NCBI RefSeq assembly: GCF_020858115.1
Contig: NZ_JACYMM010000002.1
Span: forward strand, 434,001-498,000
Reading direction: 5' to 3'
Length of the DNA stretch: 64,000 nucleotides
From: Janthinobacterium sp. FW305-129
Lineage (GTDB): Bacteria > Pseudomonadota > Gammaproteobacteria > Burkholderiales > Burkholderiaceae_D
The position numbers were made by a program, and so were the translations under genes. Of the stretch, positions 28,415-38,526 are shown piece after piece (within the stretch, counting starts at the first letter, position 1; every line of letters starts with the position of its first letter). The notes below the pieces were generated by a model. That model saw only the letters and a list, made by a program, of their open reading frames with translations. It ran no database searches and was not told the DNA's origin.

Positions 28415-28445
28415 AAAAAAAAACCGCCATCAGTGGCGGTTTTTT
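28415..28445 (-). terminator. leader terminator (attenuator) of aroG
   Basis: Minus strand: AAAAAACCGCCA and TGGCGGTTTTTT form a 12-bp stem around a CTGA loop, and the T-run is nine long (28415-28423). It lies about 40 nt before the aroG ATG, downstream of a Phe/Tyr-rich leader peptide. Its 5' arm ACCGCC (28435-28440) can instead pair with GGCGGT at the end of the leader ORF. Confidence 0.85.
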
Positions 28446-28484
28446 AGAATTTGCTGGGATCTCGTTTTGCTGCTACGTGAACCG

Positions 28485-28536
28485 ACCGCTACTCCACCGC
28501 CTTTGGGTTGGAATTGCTAAAGTAAAAATAAGCGGT
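28485..28536 (-). promoter_or_regulatory. alternative pairing segments of the aroG attenuator
   Basis: Segment 1, ACCGCT (28531-28536), lies at the Thr-Ala codons between the Phe-Phe and Tyr-Phe-Tyr-Phe codons. Segment 2 comprises AGCGGT (28485-28490), complementary to segment 1, and GGCGGT (28496-28501), complementary to ACCGCC in the terminator. A ribosome stalled at the Phe/Tyr codons would mask segment 1, free segment 2 to pair with segment 3, and block the terminator. Confidence 0.65.
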
Positions 28537-28557
28537 AAAAAAGTGGCGAGCGAACAT
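28489..28557 (-). CDS. aroG leader peptide, Phe/Tyr-rich
   Basis: Short open frame of 22 codons starting MFARHFFTAYFYF and ending in KAVE: five Phe and two Tyr, with seven aromatic residues among the first 13. An in-frame ATG 9 nt upstream (28566) would add MTR. CGGA lies 7 nt before the ATG at 28557. The predicted transcript start is about 20 nt upstream of this ATG. The peptide resembles in design the pheA and pheST leaders of enterobacteria (PheL, PheM), whose translation senses charged tRNA-Phe. Here it precedes a DAHP synthase gene and a terminator. It is recognised by composition and position, not by homology. Confidence 0.75.
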   Translation of the reverse strand: MFARHFFTAYFYFSNSNPKAVE

Positions 28558-28582
28558 GCGAGTCATCCGTAAGTGATGAACG

Positions 28583-28612
28583 ACTATAAACCTAAATTGC
28601 AAGGGTTGGCAA
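28583..28612 (-). promoter_or_regulatory. promoter of the aroG leader
   Basis: Minus strand -35 TTGCCA (28607-28612), 18-nt spacer, -10 TATAGT (28583-28588). Transcription would start near 28576, shortly before the leader peptide. Confidence 0.65.
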
Positions 28613-28882
28613 GCATATTTGTCGGCAAAGCCGCATGCCGCTGCCGTTTTACACTGCATAAGCCGCAAAAAAGCATAAAAAGTTGCGCACGGTGAATCTC
28701 GCTGTGACGCTGCATACCGGGCGCCACCGCTGTGCCCGTCGTGGCAACCACGCCACGCCAGCCATTCTATCGACGACAAGCAGGACACTCCTTGATCCAT
28801 ATCTAGTCCCGGCATCGCCGCACAGACAAAACTCAAGGACGTAGCGACGACCTTTGACTGCCTGACCTTTCCGGAGAACCGC

Positions 28883-31729
28883 ATGATCCCTACACCATCC
28901 TTGCAATCCACTGCCTTTTCACCACCCAGACTGGGCCTGGCGCTGGCCAGTGCACTGCTGAGCCTACCCGTTCTGGCACAAGATGCCGCGCCCATTGCCC
29001 GCGTGGAAATCACCGGCTCGAACATCCGCCGCGCCCAGGCGGAAACGGCATCGGCCGTACAAACCCTGAACGCGGCCGACATTGAAAAATCGGGCAAGTC
29101 CAGCGTGGCCGAACTGCTGCAGACCCTGGCCGTCGACAACCAGGGCTCGGTGCCCACCACCTTCGGCAACGGCTTTGCCGCCGGCGCTTCCGGCGTGTCG
29201 CTGCGGGGCCTGGGCACGGCCTCGACCCTGGTGCTGCTGAATGGCCGCAGGGTGGCGCCGTATGGCCTGGCCGACGATGGCCAGAAAGTGTTCGCCGACC
29301 TGAACATCATTCCCCTGGAAGCGGTGGAGCGGGTGGAAATCCTCAAGGATGGCGCCTCGGCCATCTACGGTTCGGACGCCATCGCCGGCGTGGTCAACGT
29401 GATCCTGCGGCGCGACTACCAGGGCACGGCCATCAAGGGCAATTACGGCAAGACGAAGGAGTGGGACGGGCGCGACGCGCGCGCCGCCATCACGCACGGC
29501 TTCGGCGACATCGATACGGACCGCTACAACGTGCTGCTGAACCTCGAATACAGCGAAAAGGCCGCCATCTGGAACCGCGACCGGGCCGGGCGGGGCGCCG
29601 TCGGCCGCAGCGACTTGCGCGACCTGGGTTTCAGCGCACAGGAATCGCTGAGCGGCGCGGGCGCCATCACCACCAACAATGCAGCCGGCAGCGCCGTCAA
29701 CGGCAATGTGCGCAATCCCGACACGCTCGACTACTACAACCGCGGCAACCTGGCCGGCGCGGACTTTACGCGCACCTTCCCCGGCGCCGCCTGCGGCAAC
29801 TTCACCACGCATCCGCAGGGCGATCCGGGCGGCGGCTGCCTGACCGATGCCGCACAGCAATATGGCCAGATCCAGCCGAAACAGAAGAACATCAACTTCT
29901 TCGGCCGTGGCGCCTGGCAGCTGACGCCAGCGTTGCAAACGTATGCCGAACTGAACCTGTATCACAGCGAATCGCACTCGGCCACCACGCCCTCGACGGT
30001 CAGCGGCTCGGTCGGCTACCCGGGCGGCCCCGTCAGCAATGCGGGCGTGTCGCTCGGTGCCGCCCACCCCGACAATCCGTATTTCGGCACGGCGGCGCGG
30101 CTGCGCTACCTGGCGGCCGACGTGGGGCCGCGCCTGTCGGAAGTCCAATCCACCTTCACGCGCTTTGTCGCCGGCATCAAGGGCAGCGTGGCGGGCTGGG
30201 ATATCGACAGCGCCTTGCTGTACTCGCAAAACAAGGTCTCGAACGACCTGGACGGCTACCTGCAGCGCGACGTCGCCTTCGCCCTGCTCAACCCGACTTC
30301 CGCCAACGTGGCGGCGGCCAGCCTGAACCCCGCGTATGCGGCCCTGCCGGCCGGCAGCCTGTGGCGCATCGCGGAAAACGCGGGCCTCAATTCTGCCGAA
30401 CTGTACGCGGCCCTGTCGCCGCGCATCTCGAACGATGCCAAGACGCATATCGCGCAGATCGACTTCAAGGCCAGCCGCGAAATGGCCAAGCTCGACGGCG
30501 GCGGCCTGGGCGTGGCCGTGGGCGCGGAATTCCGCCACGAATCGACGGAACTCAAGCCCACCACCGGCACGGAACGGGGCAACATCATTGGCCTCGGCTA
30601 TTCCGCCTACAAAGGCAGCCGCAATGCCTCCGCCATCTATGCGGAAGTGCTGGCGCCCGTGCTGAAGACCGTGGAACTGTCGGGCGCCCTGCGCGCCGAC
30701 CATTTCACGGACGTGGGCAACTCCTACACGCCGAAAGTGGGCGTGAAATGGACGCCCGTGCGCGAACTGGCTTTGCGCGGCACCTTCGCCAAGGGTTTCC
30801 GCGCCCCCAGCGCGGCGGAAAATGGCGTCGGCGGCCTGGCCGCATTCTCCACCGCAAGCGATCCGCTGCGCTGCGCGCTGGGCGTGGAAGTGGCCTGCGA
30901 TCCCGCGCCGATCGCCGTCATCACCTCGCCCAATCCGAATCTGTCGCCCGAGCGTTCGCGCAGCTTTTCCGTGGGTGCCGTGTGGGATCCGCTGCCGCGT
31001 ACCAGCATTTCCGTCGACCTGTGGCAAATCCGCCGCAAGAATGAAATCAACCAGGAGCAGACGGATGCGGCCATTGCCGCCGGCAGCGTGGCGCGCGACC
31101 CGTCCACGGCCACCGGCATCGCCGGCGATCCAGGCGCCATTACGGCCGTGCTGGCCAACTATGTGAATTCCGCGCAAACGACGGTGCGCGGCATCGATAT
31201 CGACGCCCGCCAGCGCTTCAACCTGGGCAGCGACTATGGCAACCTGGTGTTCGACCTGAAATGGACGCATTTGTACAAATGGCTGCGCACGGAACAGGAC
31301 GGCACGCAACGCGATTTTGCCGGCACGCATGGTAATTGCGACGTGTCCAACTGCATGGGCACGCCGGACGACCGCATCAATCTGGGCGCCACCTGGGAAC
31401 GCCAGAACTGGCGGGTCAGCGCCAACGTCAACTACCGCGCGCCGCTCGACAACATACTGTTCAAGAATGACCCGGACGGCTGCGCCACGCACTTCGCCGA
31501 CGGCACGGATGCGCCGCGCGGCTGCCGCATCGCCTCGTTCACCACGGTGGACCTGACGGCCCGCTGGCTGGCCACGCCCAAGCTGGAAGTGTTTGCGACG
31601 ATACAAAACCTGTTCGACAAGATCGCCCCGCTCGATCCGCTGACGTATGGCGCCACGGGCTACAACCCGCTCGATTATGCGGGCGCGGCGGGACGCTTTA
31701 TCAGTGCGGGGGTGAAGTACAAGTTTTGA
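28883..31729 (+). CDS. TonB-dependent receptor (receptor 4)
   Basis: 948-residue outer-membrane transporter. Signal peptide (MIPTPSLQSTAFSPPRLGLA...VLAQ), VEITGSNIRRAQAETASAVQ box, plug (VSLRGLGTASTLVLLNGRRV, VERVEILKDGASAIYGSDAIAGVVNVIL) and barrel ending GRFISAGVKYKF. GGAG 6 nt upstream sets the ATG. It shares with receptor 1 the FAGTHGNCD-SNC-GTP loop and the KIAPLDPLTYG segment near the C-terminus, so the two are recent paralogues separated by receptors 2 and 3 and aroG. Paired Cys in at least three loops suggest disulfide-stabilised surface loops. Ligand unknown. Confidence 0.92.
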   Translation: MIPTPSLQSTAFSPPRLGLALASALLSLPVLAQDAAPIARVEITGSNIRRAQAETASAVQTLNAADIEKSGKSSVAELLQTLAVDNQGSVPTTFGNGFAAGASGVSLRGLGTASTLVLLNGRRVAPYGLADDGQKVFADLNIIPLEAVERVEILKDGASAIYGSDAIAGVVNVILRRDYQGTAIKGNYGKTKEWDGRDARAAITHGFGDIDTDRYNVLLNLEYSEKAAIWNRDRAGRGAVGRSDLRDLGFSAQESLSGAGAITTNNAAGSAVNGNVRNPDTLDYYNRGNLAGADFTRTFPGAACGNFTTHPQGDPGGGCLTDAAQQYGQIQPKQKNINFFGRGAWQLTPALQTYAELNLYHSESHSATTPSTVSGSVGYPGGPVSNAGVSLGAAHPDNPYFGTAARLRYLAADVGPRLSEVQSTFTRFVAGIKGSVAGWDIDSALLYSQNKVSNDLDGYLQRDVAFALLNPTSANVAAASLNPAYAALPAGSLWRIAENAGLNSAELYAALSPRISNDAKTHIAQIDFKASREMAKLDGGGLGVAVGAEFRHESTELKPTTGTERGNIIGLGYSAYKGSRNASAIYAEVLAPVLKTVELSGALRADHFTDVGNSYTPKVGVKWTPVRELALRGTFAKGFRAPSAAENGVGGLAAFSTASDPLRCALGVEVACDPAPIAVITSPNPNLSPERSRSFSVGAVWDPLPRTSISVDLWQIRRKNEINQEQTDAAIAAGSVARDPSTATGIAGDPGAITAVLANYVNSAQTTVRGIDIDARQRFNLGSDYGNLVFDLKWTHLYKWLRTEQDGTQRDFAGTHGNCDVSNCMGTPDDRINLGATWERQNWRVSANVNYRAPLDNILFKNDPDGCATHFADGTDAPRGCRIASFTTVDLTARWLATPKLEVFATIQNLFDKIAPLDPLTYGATGYNPLDYAGAAGRFISAGVKYKF

Positions 31730-31754
31730 TCTGTATCAACGTGCCGGGCGTGTC

Positions 31755-31789
31755 GGGCGTTGCAGGAACCGCCGGTGCCTGCAACGCCC
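31755..31789. terminator. hairpin between receptor 4 and tldD
   Basis: Perfect 12-bp inverted repeat GGGCGTTGCAGG/CCTGCAACGCCC with an 11-nt loop in the 70-nt gap between two convergent genes. There is no T-run on either side, so it may slow both polymerases or protect the 3' ends. Confidence 0.5.
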
Positions 31790-31799
31790 GTTCAAGTAC

Positions 31800-33260
<1,461 letters not shown>

Positions 33261-33281
33261 GACTCTTTCTCAACATTCAAT

Positions 33282-34082
33282 TTACATGGTGCGGTGGGCG
33301 AGCGCCGGCAAGGACTCGCGCACGCCGGCCAAAAACACCAGGTCGATCTCGCCGCTCACCACGCCCTCGCCTTCCGGCAACACAGCCTTCACTTCGCCCC
33401 ACGGGTCGATCAGCATGCTGTGGCCCCAGGTGCGGCGGCCGTTCGGATGCAGGCCGCCCTGCGCCGAGGCCAGCACATAGCACTGGTTTTCGATGGCGCG
33501 CGCGCGCAGCAGCACTTCCCAGTGGGCGCTGCCCGTCGTGTGGGTAAACGCGGCCGGCACGACGATCAATGCGCAATCGCCCATGGCGCGGTACAGTTCG
33601 GGAAAGCGCAGGTCATAGCAGATGGACAGGCCGACGCGGCCGAACGGCGTCTCGATGGCGCGCACCTGCGCGCCGGGCACGATGGTGCGCGATTCGTTGT
33701 AGGACTCGGTGCCACGCGTAAAACCGAACAGGTGGATCTTGTCGTAGCGGCCGGCCGGCTCGCCTTGCGGGTCGTACACCAGCGTGGTGTTGAGGACCTT
33801 GCCCTCCTCGCCGGAAATCAGGGGCAAGGTGCCGCCGATCAGCCAGATCCCGTGCTGGCGCGCCATCTGCGCCATGCCATCCTGGATCGGCCCGTGGCCG
33901 GGCTGTTCCGCATGAGCCAGCTTGTCCGTTTCCTGCTTGCCCATGATGGCCCAGTATTCGGGCAGCACCACCAGCTGCGCGCCACCGGCCGCGGCTTGCG
34001 CCACCAGGCGCCGTGCCGTGGCCAGGTTGTCTTCCACGGACGGCGAGGAAATCATTTGTACCGCTGCGACTGTATGCATCAT
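33282..34082 (-). CDS. carbon-nitrogen hydrolase, Nit/deaminated-glutathione amidase type
   Basis: Nitrilase-superfamily amidase of 266 residues. The catalytic triad is visible: Glu42 in VVLPEYW, Lys in RYDKIHLFG and Cys in LSICYDLRFPELY. The family context (Nit1/Nit2-like, RGTESYNESRTI) suggests repair of deaminated glutathione, a dipeptide-like cytosolic metabolite; other small amides are possible. AAGAGG lies 5 nt before the ATG at 34082; an ATG 3 nt later is equally possible, and the frame reaches a GTG at 34088. Between yhdP (30 nt upstream) and tldD. Confidence 0.9.
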   Translation of the reverse strand: MMHTVAAVQMISSPSVEDNLATARRLVAQAAAGGAQLVVLPEYWAIMGKQETDKLAHAEQPGHGPIQDGMAQMARQHGIWLIGGTLPLISGEEGKVLNTTLVYDPQGEPAGRYDKIHLFGFTRGTESYNESRTIVPGAQVRAIETPFGRVGLSICYDLRFPELYRAMGDCALIVVPAAFTHTTGSAHWEVLLRARAIENQCYVLASAQGGLHPNGRRTWGHSMLIDPWGEVKAVLPEGEGVVSGEIDLVFLAGVRESLPALAHRTM

Positions 34083-34112
34083 TGCCACCTCTTATCCATT
34101 CGAACGCCTCGC

Positions 34113-37100
34113 TTATTTCGCCACGGCCTCCGCCGCCGCGGCGGCAGGCAAGGCGACAGGCTCCAATTTACCACCATCGAGCTTGGTCACGACGGGCGCC
34201 TTCCACGGGCCGGCGAACTGCATGTGGTAAGTGAGCGCCTTCATCACGGGGGCGCGCAGGAACAGCTGCGCCAGGAAGCTGCCCAGGCCGATGACGGGGT
34301 TGACGGCCAGCGCGTACACGAGCGGTCCCGTGCCCAGGTTAAATTCCGGGATCACCACCACGTGCAGATTCGTCGTTTCATTGGCAATATCGGCCGTGCC
34401 ATCCATCAGCACCGTGGCCGCCACGCCGTGCATCTTGAGGTTGTCGGTGGTCACCACGCCCCGCTTGATGCTGGCGTTGGCCGTGATGCCGTCGAAGGCC
34501 AGGCCTTCGGAAAACACATCGTGGAAATCGAGTTTCAGCAAGCGGGGCAAGGCTTGCAGGCTGAGCACGCCCAACAGCTTGGCCGCGCCCGGATCCTGCT
34601 TGAGGAACTGCCCCGACTCCACGTTCATTTCGATCTGCCCCGACAGGGTGGGAATATCGAGCGAATACGGCAAGCCGTTCCAGGCGATGTCGCCGCTCAG
34701 TCGGCCCTTGCCGCGACGCACCGTATCGGCAAAGCCGAAGCGGTCGAGCAGCTTGCCCGCATCGACGATATCGAGGCCGAAACGCAGGCTGGTCGTGCTT
34801 AGTCCATCCTTGATGACCCATTTGCCATTGCCACTCAGGGCGCCATCGGGGTTCGACAGTTGCAGCTTGCCCACGCGCCACTCGCGCCCGCCCGCCGCCA
34901 TGGTGTTATAGGCCTGCAACTCCAGCCGGCCAATCTTCTTGTTGAACAGTTCAAATTGCTCGGCAACAATATCGAGCGAGGGGATCGACTGGGCGCCGCT
35001 CTTTCCCTCCAGCAAATTCTTCACATCGTTGGCGGCCGACTCCGGAATGATCAGCGACGACAGGCGCGCCGTCATCTTGCCCAGGCCGGATGGCGTTTCC
35101 AGCCACGTCACATAGCCCGACACTTGTTTTGCATCAATATTGGCTTGCCATACATCCTTCTGGTGCGTGGCGCCGACCACCACGTTTTCCAGCTTGCGCT
35201 CGCCCAGCATCAATTCGCTGGCACGGGCCGCCATCATGTCCGGCACCACGTATTGCGCGATATCAGGTGCGTCGCCATCGGCCTCGGCGGAGGCCGCGGC
35301 GCTGCCGGCGATCTCGCTGCCGGCGGCGATCCAGCTGTCCACGTCCAGGGTTTTCAAATTCACATTGAGCATCATGCCGCTGTCCGGTTCCGGCGCCGGC
35401 ACGTTCACGCCGATGCCGCCGCGTACCAGGCGCCAGGCGTCCTTACCCTGTTTCTGGCGCTGGTAGCGCGCGGCGATGCCGGACCCCAGCGCGATGCGGA
35501 TCTCGTCCGTGCGCAGGCCGGCCCCGTTGGCCGCATTGCCCGTCAGGGTGAATTTCACGGGCAGGCTGTCGCCGGCCGGCTTTTTCAGGGGAGCGGGGAA
35601 ATCCAGGCCCAGGCCCGTCAGCGGCGACTCCACATTGACCACCACCTGGTGGTCGCGCGCCGTGATCAGGCCGCTGTAGCGGGCGCCGCCATTCAAATGT
35701 TTCGCCAGGCGCTGCAGCACGGGCGCCGGATACGTCTTGCGCAAGCCATCGATGGTCATGTTGCCGGCAATCTTGACCTGGATGGAATTGTCGGCCTGCG
35801 TGCCGCCCGAGACGGCCAGCGGCCCGCCCAGCAGGCTGCCGTTCAAGCCATTCAGGTTGACGCCCTTTTCGTTGAACTCGATCTTGCCCTGCGTGCCCAG
35901 CACGGGTGGCATGTCGTGGAACAGCACCACGTCGTTGCCCGCCAGCTGCAGGCTGCCCTGCACGGTCGCTTCCAGCATGCGCTCGATCGGCAAGTGCAAT
36001 TTGAGGGCCAGTTTGGCGTTGCCCGTCGCTGTCGTTTCATCCGTGAAATGCTCGATCCAGCCCAGCACGGGGCTGGCCGTCACATACTTGAGGAATTCCT
36101 GCATCGGGCCGGCCGCGTTGCCGTCGATATCGAGCAAGGTGTCGAACACGGTCAGGTCGGGGATCACGGCTTTGACATTCGTCAAGGCCACGCCGCCCGT
36201 GGTGGCCGTGTCGCCGCGGATTTCCATGCGCGCCCGCTCGAAGACGAAGCTGCCCTTGATCTTTTCCGCCTGCGGCCACAGGGGCGCCTTGCCCGCCAGC
36301 GGCCCGCTTTCCGCAAATTCGCCGGGTGCATAATTCAGGGTGCCGTTCTCGAGCTTGCCGGCGATACGGAAATCGCCCCGGTTACGCTGGGCTGGCGTGT
36401 CGGCCTTGAAGGGAAAATGCTCGAGTTCGCCACGCAGGCGCAGGCTGACATCGCGCGCCACGCCGCCTTCCAGCGCACCCGTCAGCCAGTGGCGCAGGTG
36501 CTCGGGCGTTTGCAGCGGCAGATAGCGGCCGATGGTGTTGATCTGGAAATTGTCGATCGACCCCGTCAAGTCGACCTGGCCCAGGTTCTTGCCGTCGAGC
36601 GGCAGGCGGTGCGTGCCTTGCAAGGCGACGCGCAAGCCTTGCTGATTGAAGTCGAGCTTGTCCAGTTCGACCTGCAGCATATTCTCCGCTTCGAAGGTCC
36701 AGCGCGCCTGCATGGCGAATTGTTCGAACGGCATGGCCGGTTCGCTCAAGTACGTGGGCAATTGCAGCACCAGGTCCTGCGCGTCGATGGCAATGCTGCC
36801 GCCCTTGTCGCTGGCGTCGATGCTGCCGCTCAAATGGTCGAAACCGGGGATGGCGGGCGCGGCGGCCTGCGCGGGGCTGCTCGCCGTCTTCGCCACAGCC
36901 AGTTGCGCCGGCTGCGCATTCAGGCCCAGGCCGATGAGCTTGCCGCGCAGGCGGTAGCTGGCGGGCGCGGCCATGTCGCCCTCCCATTGCGCGGAAAAAT
37001 CCTGCAGGCGGCCGCGCGGCGCCAGGGCGTCGAGGCGCTGGCGCTGCTGCTCGCCCAGCGGCAGCTTGTCGGCCAGCGCGGCCAGGGTTTGCAAATCGAG

Positions 37101-38363
37101 CGACTTGGCCGCGATTTCCGTGCGCGCCGGCTTGCGCTTCGTGGCGGCAATAAAGCGTTCGGACAAGGTCGTCGGCGGCAGGCTGAGGCCATCGCGGGTT
37201 TCTACTGCGAAATTCGTCAATTCCACCTGATGGCCATTCGCGCCAAAGGTGGGTTTGCCGTCCGGCACCTGCGCCGACAGCTCTTCCTTTGCCGAAATGC
37301 GCCCGCTCACCGACAGCAGGTCGAGCGGGGCGATATGCTCGCCCAGCCGCGCCTGCACGTCCGTCAAGCCCACGTCGGCCGTGAAACCGGCCAGGCGCGC
37401 GTGATCCAGGCTCAGCCAGGCGCGCAGGGCGCCCTTGCCCTGGCTCAGTTCGAACGGATAATCGAGGTAGCGGCGCCAGGCGGCCAGGTCGGCGTTTTTC
37501 AGGTCCGCGTACAGCTCGCCCTTCCACATCGATACATCCGAGATGCGCGTGCTGAAAGGGGGATGGGTGAAGTGAGCGCGCACATCGATGGGCGCGGCCA
37601 GGCTGGCCGGCGGCGTGGCCTGCAAGCCCAGGCGGTGGCTGCGCCAGCGGTTGCGCAGCAGCAAGTTGACCTGCGACAAAGCCAGCTCCGGCGTGCCGCG
37701 CGCTTCGTCCGTCCAGCGCACCTTGCCGTCGCGGATGATGACGTCATGCTGCGACAGCAGCCAGTCGGCACCCTTGCCATCGCTGCCTTGCGTGCTGTCG
37801 ATCAATACCCCGGCCACGTACAGCTTGCCATCCAGGCTGCGCCGCACGTCCAGGTCGGGCCGCGTGATTTCCAGGGTAGTGAAGCGCACGGAACCGAGCA
37901 CGCTCCACCACGACACGGTGGCCGAGATGCTCGGCAGGCTCAGCGCCTGGCGCCCCGCCTGGTCGCGCAGGGTCACGTCGCCGAGGAAGAGATTCGGCCG
38001 CAGGCCGTGCCAGGAAGCATAAATACGCGCAATGCTGACGGGGTTGCCCAGCGCGCGGCTGGCCGCCCGCTCGATATCGCCTTTGTAATAATCGATATTC
38101 GGCAAGATCGCGTAGCGCAGGAACAAAAACAGCACGGCGAAGGCGAAATACGCGAGCAGCACCAGTTTGACGGTAAAACCCAGCACATGGTGGGTGGCCA
38201 GGTTGGCCATGCGATAGGCGGCACGCAGCCGCTGCCAGCGCAGGGCCAGTGGCACATGTTCTGTCACGCTTGCTTCTGGCGGTTTTTGCATCAATAAGCT
38301 AATAAACTGGCCCGGCGTCAAATAATGGCAAAAATCGTCTGCATTCGTGGTGCGCGCCTGCAT
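34113..38363 (-). CDS. YhdP-family AsmA-like envelope protein
   Basis: Very large (up to 1416 residues) single-pass inner-membrane protein with a long periplasmic repeat-beta body. One N-terminal membrane helix (about residues 63-85, VKLVLLAYFAFAVLFLFLRYA) precedes DUF3971 and AsmA-like C-terminal regions (YALAVNPVIGLGSFLAQLFLR, LTYHMQFAGPW). YhdP, TamB and YdbH are thought to bridge the periplasm and carry phospholipids to the outer membrane. The start is uncertain: the ATG at 38363 has AAGG directly before it, and an ATG at 38291 gives MQKPPEASV. First gene of yhdP-nit-tldD and divergent from glnE. Confidence 0.88.
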   Translation of the reverse strand: MQARTTNADDFCHYLTPGQFISLLMQKPPEASVTEHVPLALRWQRLRAAYRMANLATHHVLGFTVKLVLLAYFAFAVLFLFLRYAILPNIDYYKGDIERAASRALGNPVSIARIYASWHGLRPNLFLGDVTLRDQAGRQALSLPSISATVSWWSVLGSVRFTTLEITRPDLDVRRSLDGKLYVAGVLIDSTQGSDGKGADWLLSQHDVIIRDGKVRWTDEARGTPELALSQVNLLLRNRWRSHRLGLQATPPASLAAPIDVRAHFTHPPFSTRISDVSMWKGELYADLKNADLAAWRRYLDYPFELSQGKGALRAWLSLDHARLAGFTADVGLTDVQARLGEHIAPLDLLSVSGRISAKEELSAQVPDGKPTFGANGHQVELTNFAVETRDGLSLPPTTLSERFIAATKRKPARTEIAAKSLDLQTLAALADKLPLGEQQRQRLDALAPRGRLQDFSAQWEGDMAAPASYRLRGKLIGLGLNAQPAQLAVAKTASSPAQAAAPAIPGFDHLSGSIDASDKGGSIAIDAQDLVLQLPTYLSEPAMPFEQFAMQARWTFEAENMLQVELDKLDFNQQGLRVALQGTHRLPLDGKNLGQVDLTGSIDNFQINTIGRYLPLQTPEHLRHWLTGALEGGVARDVSLRLRGELEHFPFKADTPAQRNRGDFRIAGKLENGTLNYAPGEFAESGPLAGKAPLWPQAEKIKGSFVFERARMEIRGDTATTGGVALTNVKAVIPDLTVFDTLLDIDGNAAGPMQEFLKYVTASPVLGWIEHFTDETTATGNAKLALKLHLPIERMLEATVQGSLQLAGNDVVLFHDMPPVLGTQGKIEFNEKGVNLNGLNGSLLGGPLAVSGGTQADNSIQVKIAGNMTIDGLRKTYPAPVLQRLAKHLNGGARYSGLITARDHQVVVNVESPLTGLGLDFPAPLKKPAGDSLPVKFTLTGNAANGAGLRTDEIRIALGSGIAARYQRQKQGKDAWRLVRGGIGVNVPAPEPDSGMMLNVNLKTLDVDSWIAAGSEIAGSAAASAEADGDAPDIAQYVVPDMMAARASELMLGERKLENVVVGATHQKDVWQANIDAKQVSGYVTWLETPSGLGKMTARLSSLIIPESAANDVKNLLEGKSGAQSIPSLDIVAEQFELFNKKIGRLELQAYNTMAAGGREWRVGKLQLSNPDGALSGNGKWVIKDGLSTTSLRFGLDIVDAGKLLDRFGFADTVRRGKGRLSGDIAWNGLPYSLDIPTLSGQIEMNVESGQFLKQDPGAAKLLGVLSLQALPRLLKLDFHDVFSEGLAFDGITANASIKRGVVTTDNLKMHGVAATVLMDGTADIANETTNLHVVVIPEFNLGTGPLVYALAVNPVIGLGSFLAQLFLRAPVMKALTYHMQFAGPWKAPVVTKLDGGKLEPVALPAAAAAEAVAK

Positions 38364-38526
38364 CCTTGCGCTTGCGTCAGAGCAAAGCCTCCCTTACCAT
38401 CGTCCGGAAGAGCACGCACTGCCGGCGGCTTAGCGCCAGCGGCACAATTTTACCGCATCCCCCGCCGTTCGCAGCCAAGTTAAACAAGAACATGCACGCA
38501 GCATCCACGAGACACTTACCGATACC

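Larger units (their letters stand above)
28375..28882. other. divergent region between aroG and receptor 4
   Basis: 508 nt. The left 240 nt hold the aroG leader: attenuator terminator, leader peptide and promoter. The right 270 nt (28613-28882) should hold the receptor 4 promoter, but I see no strong match and no further gene. Confidence 0.6.
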
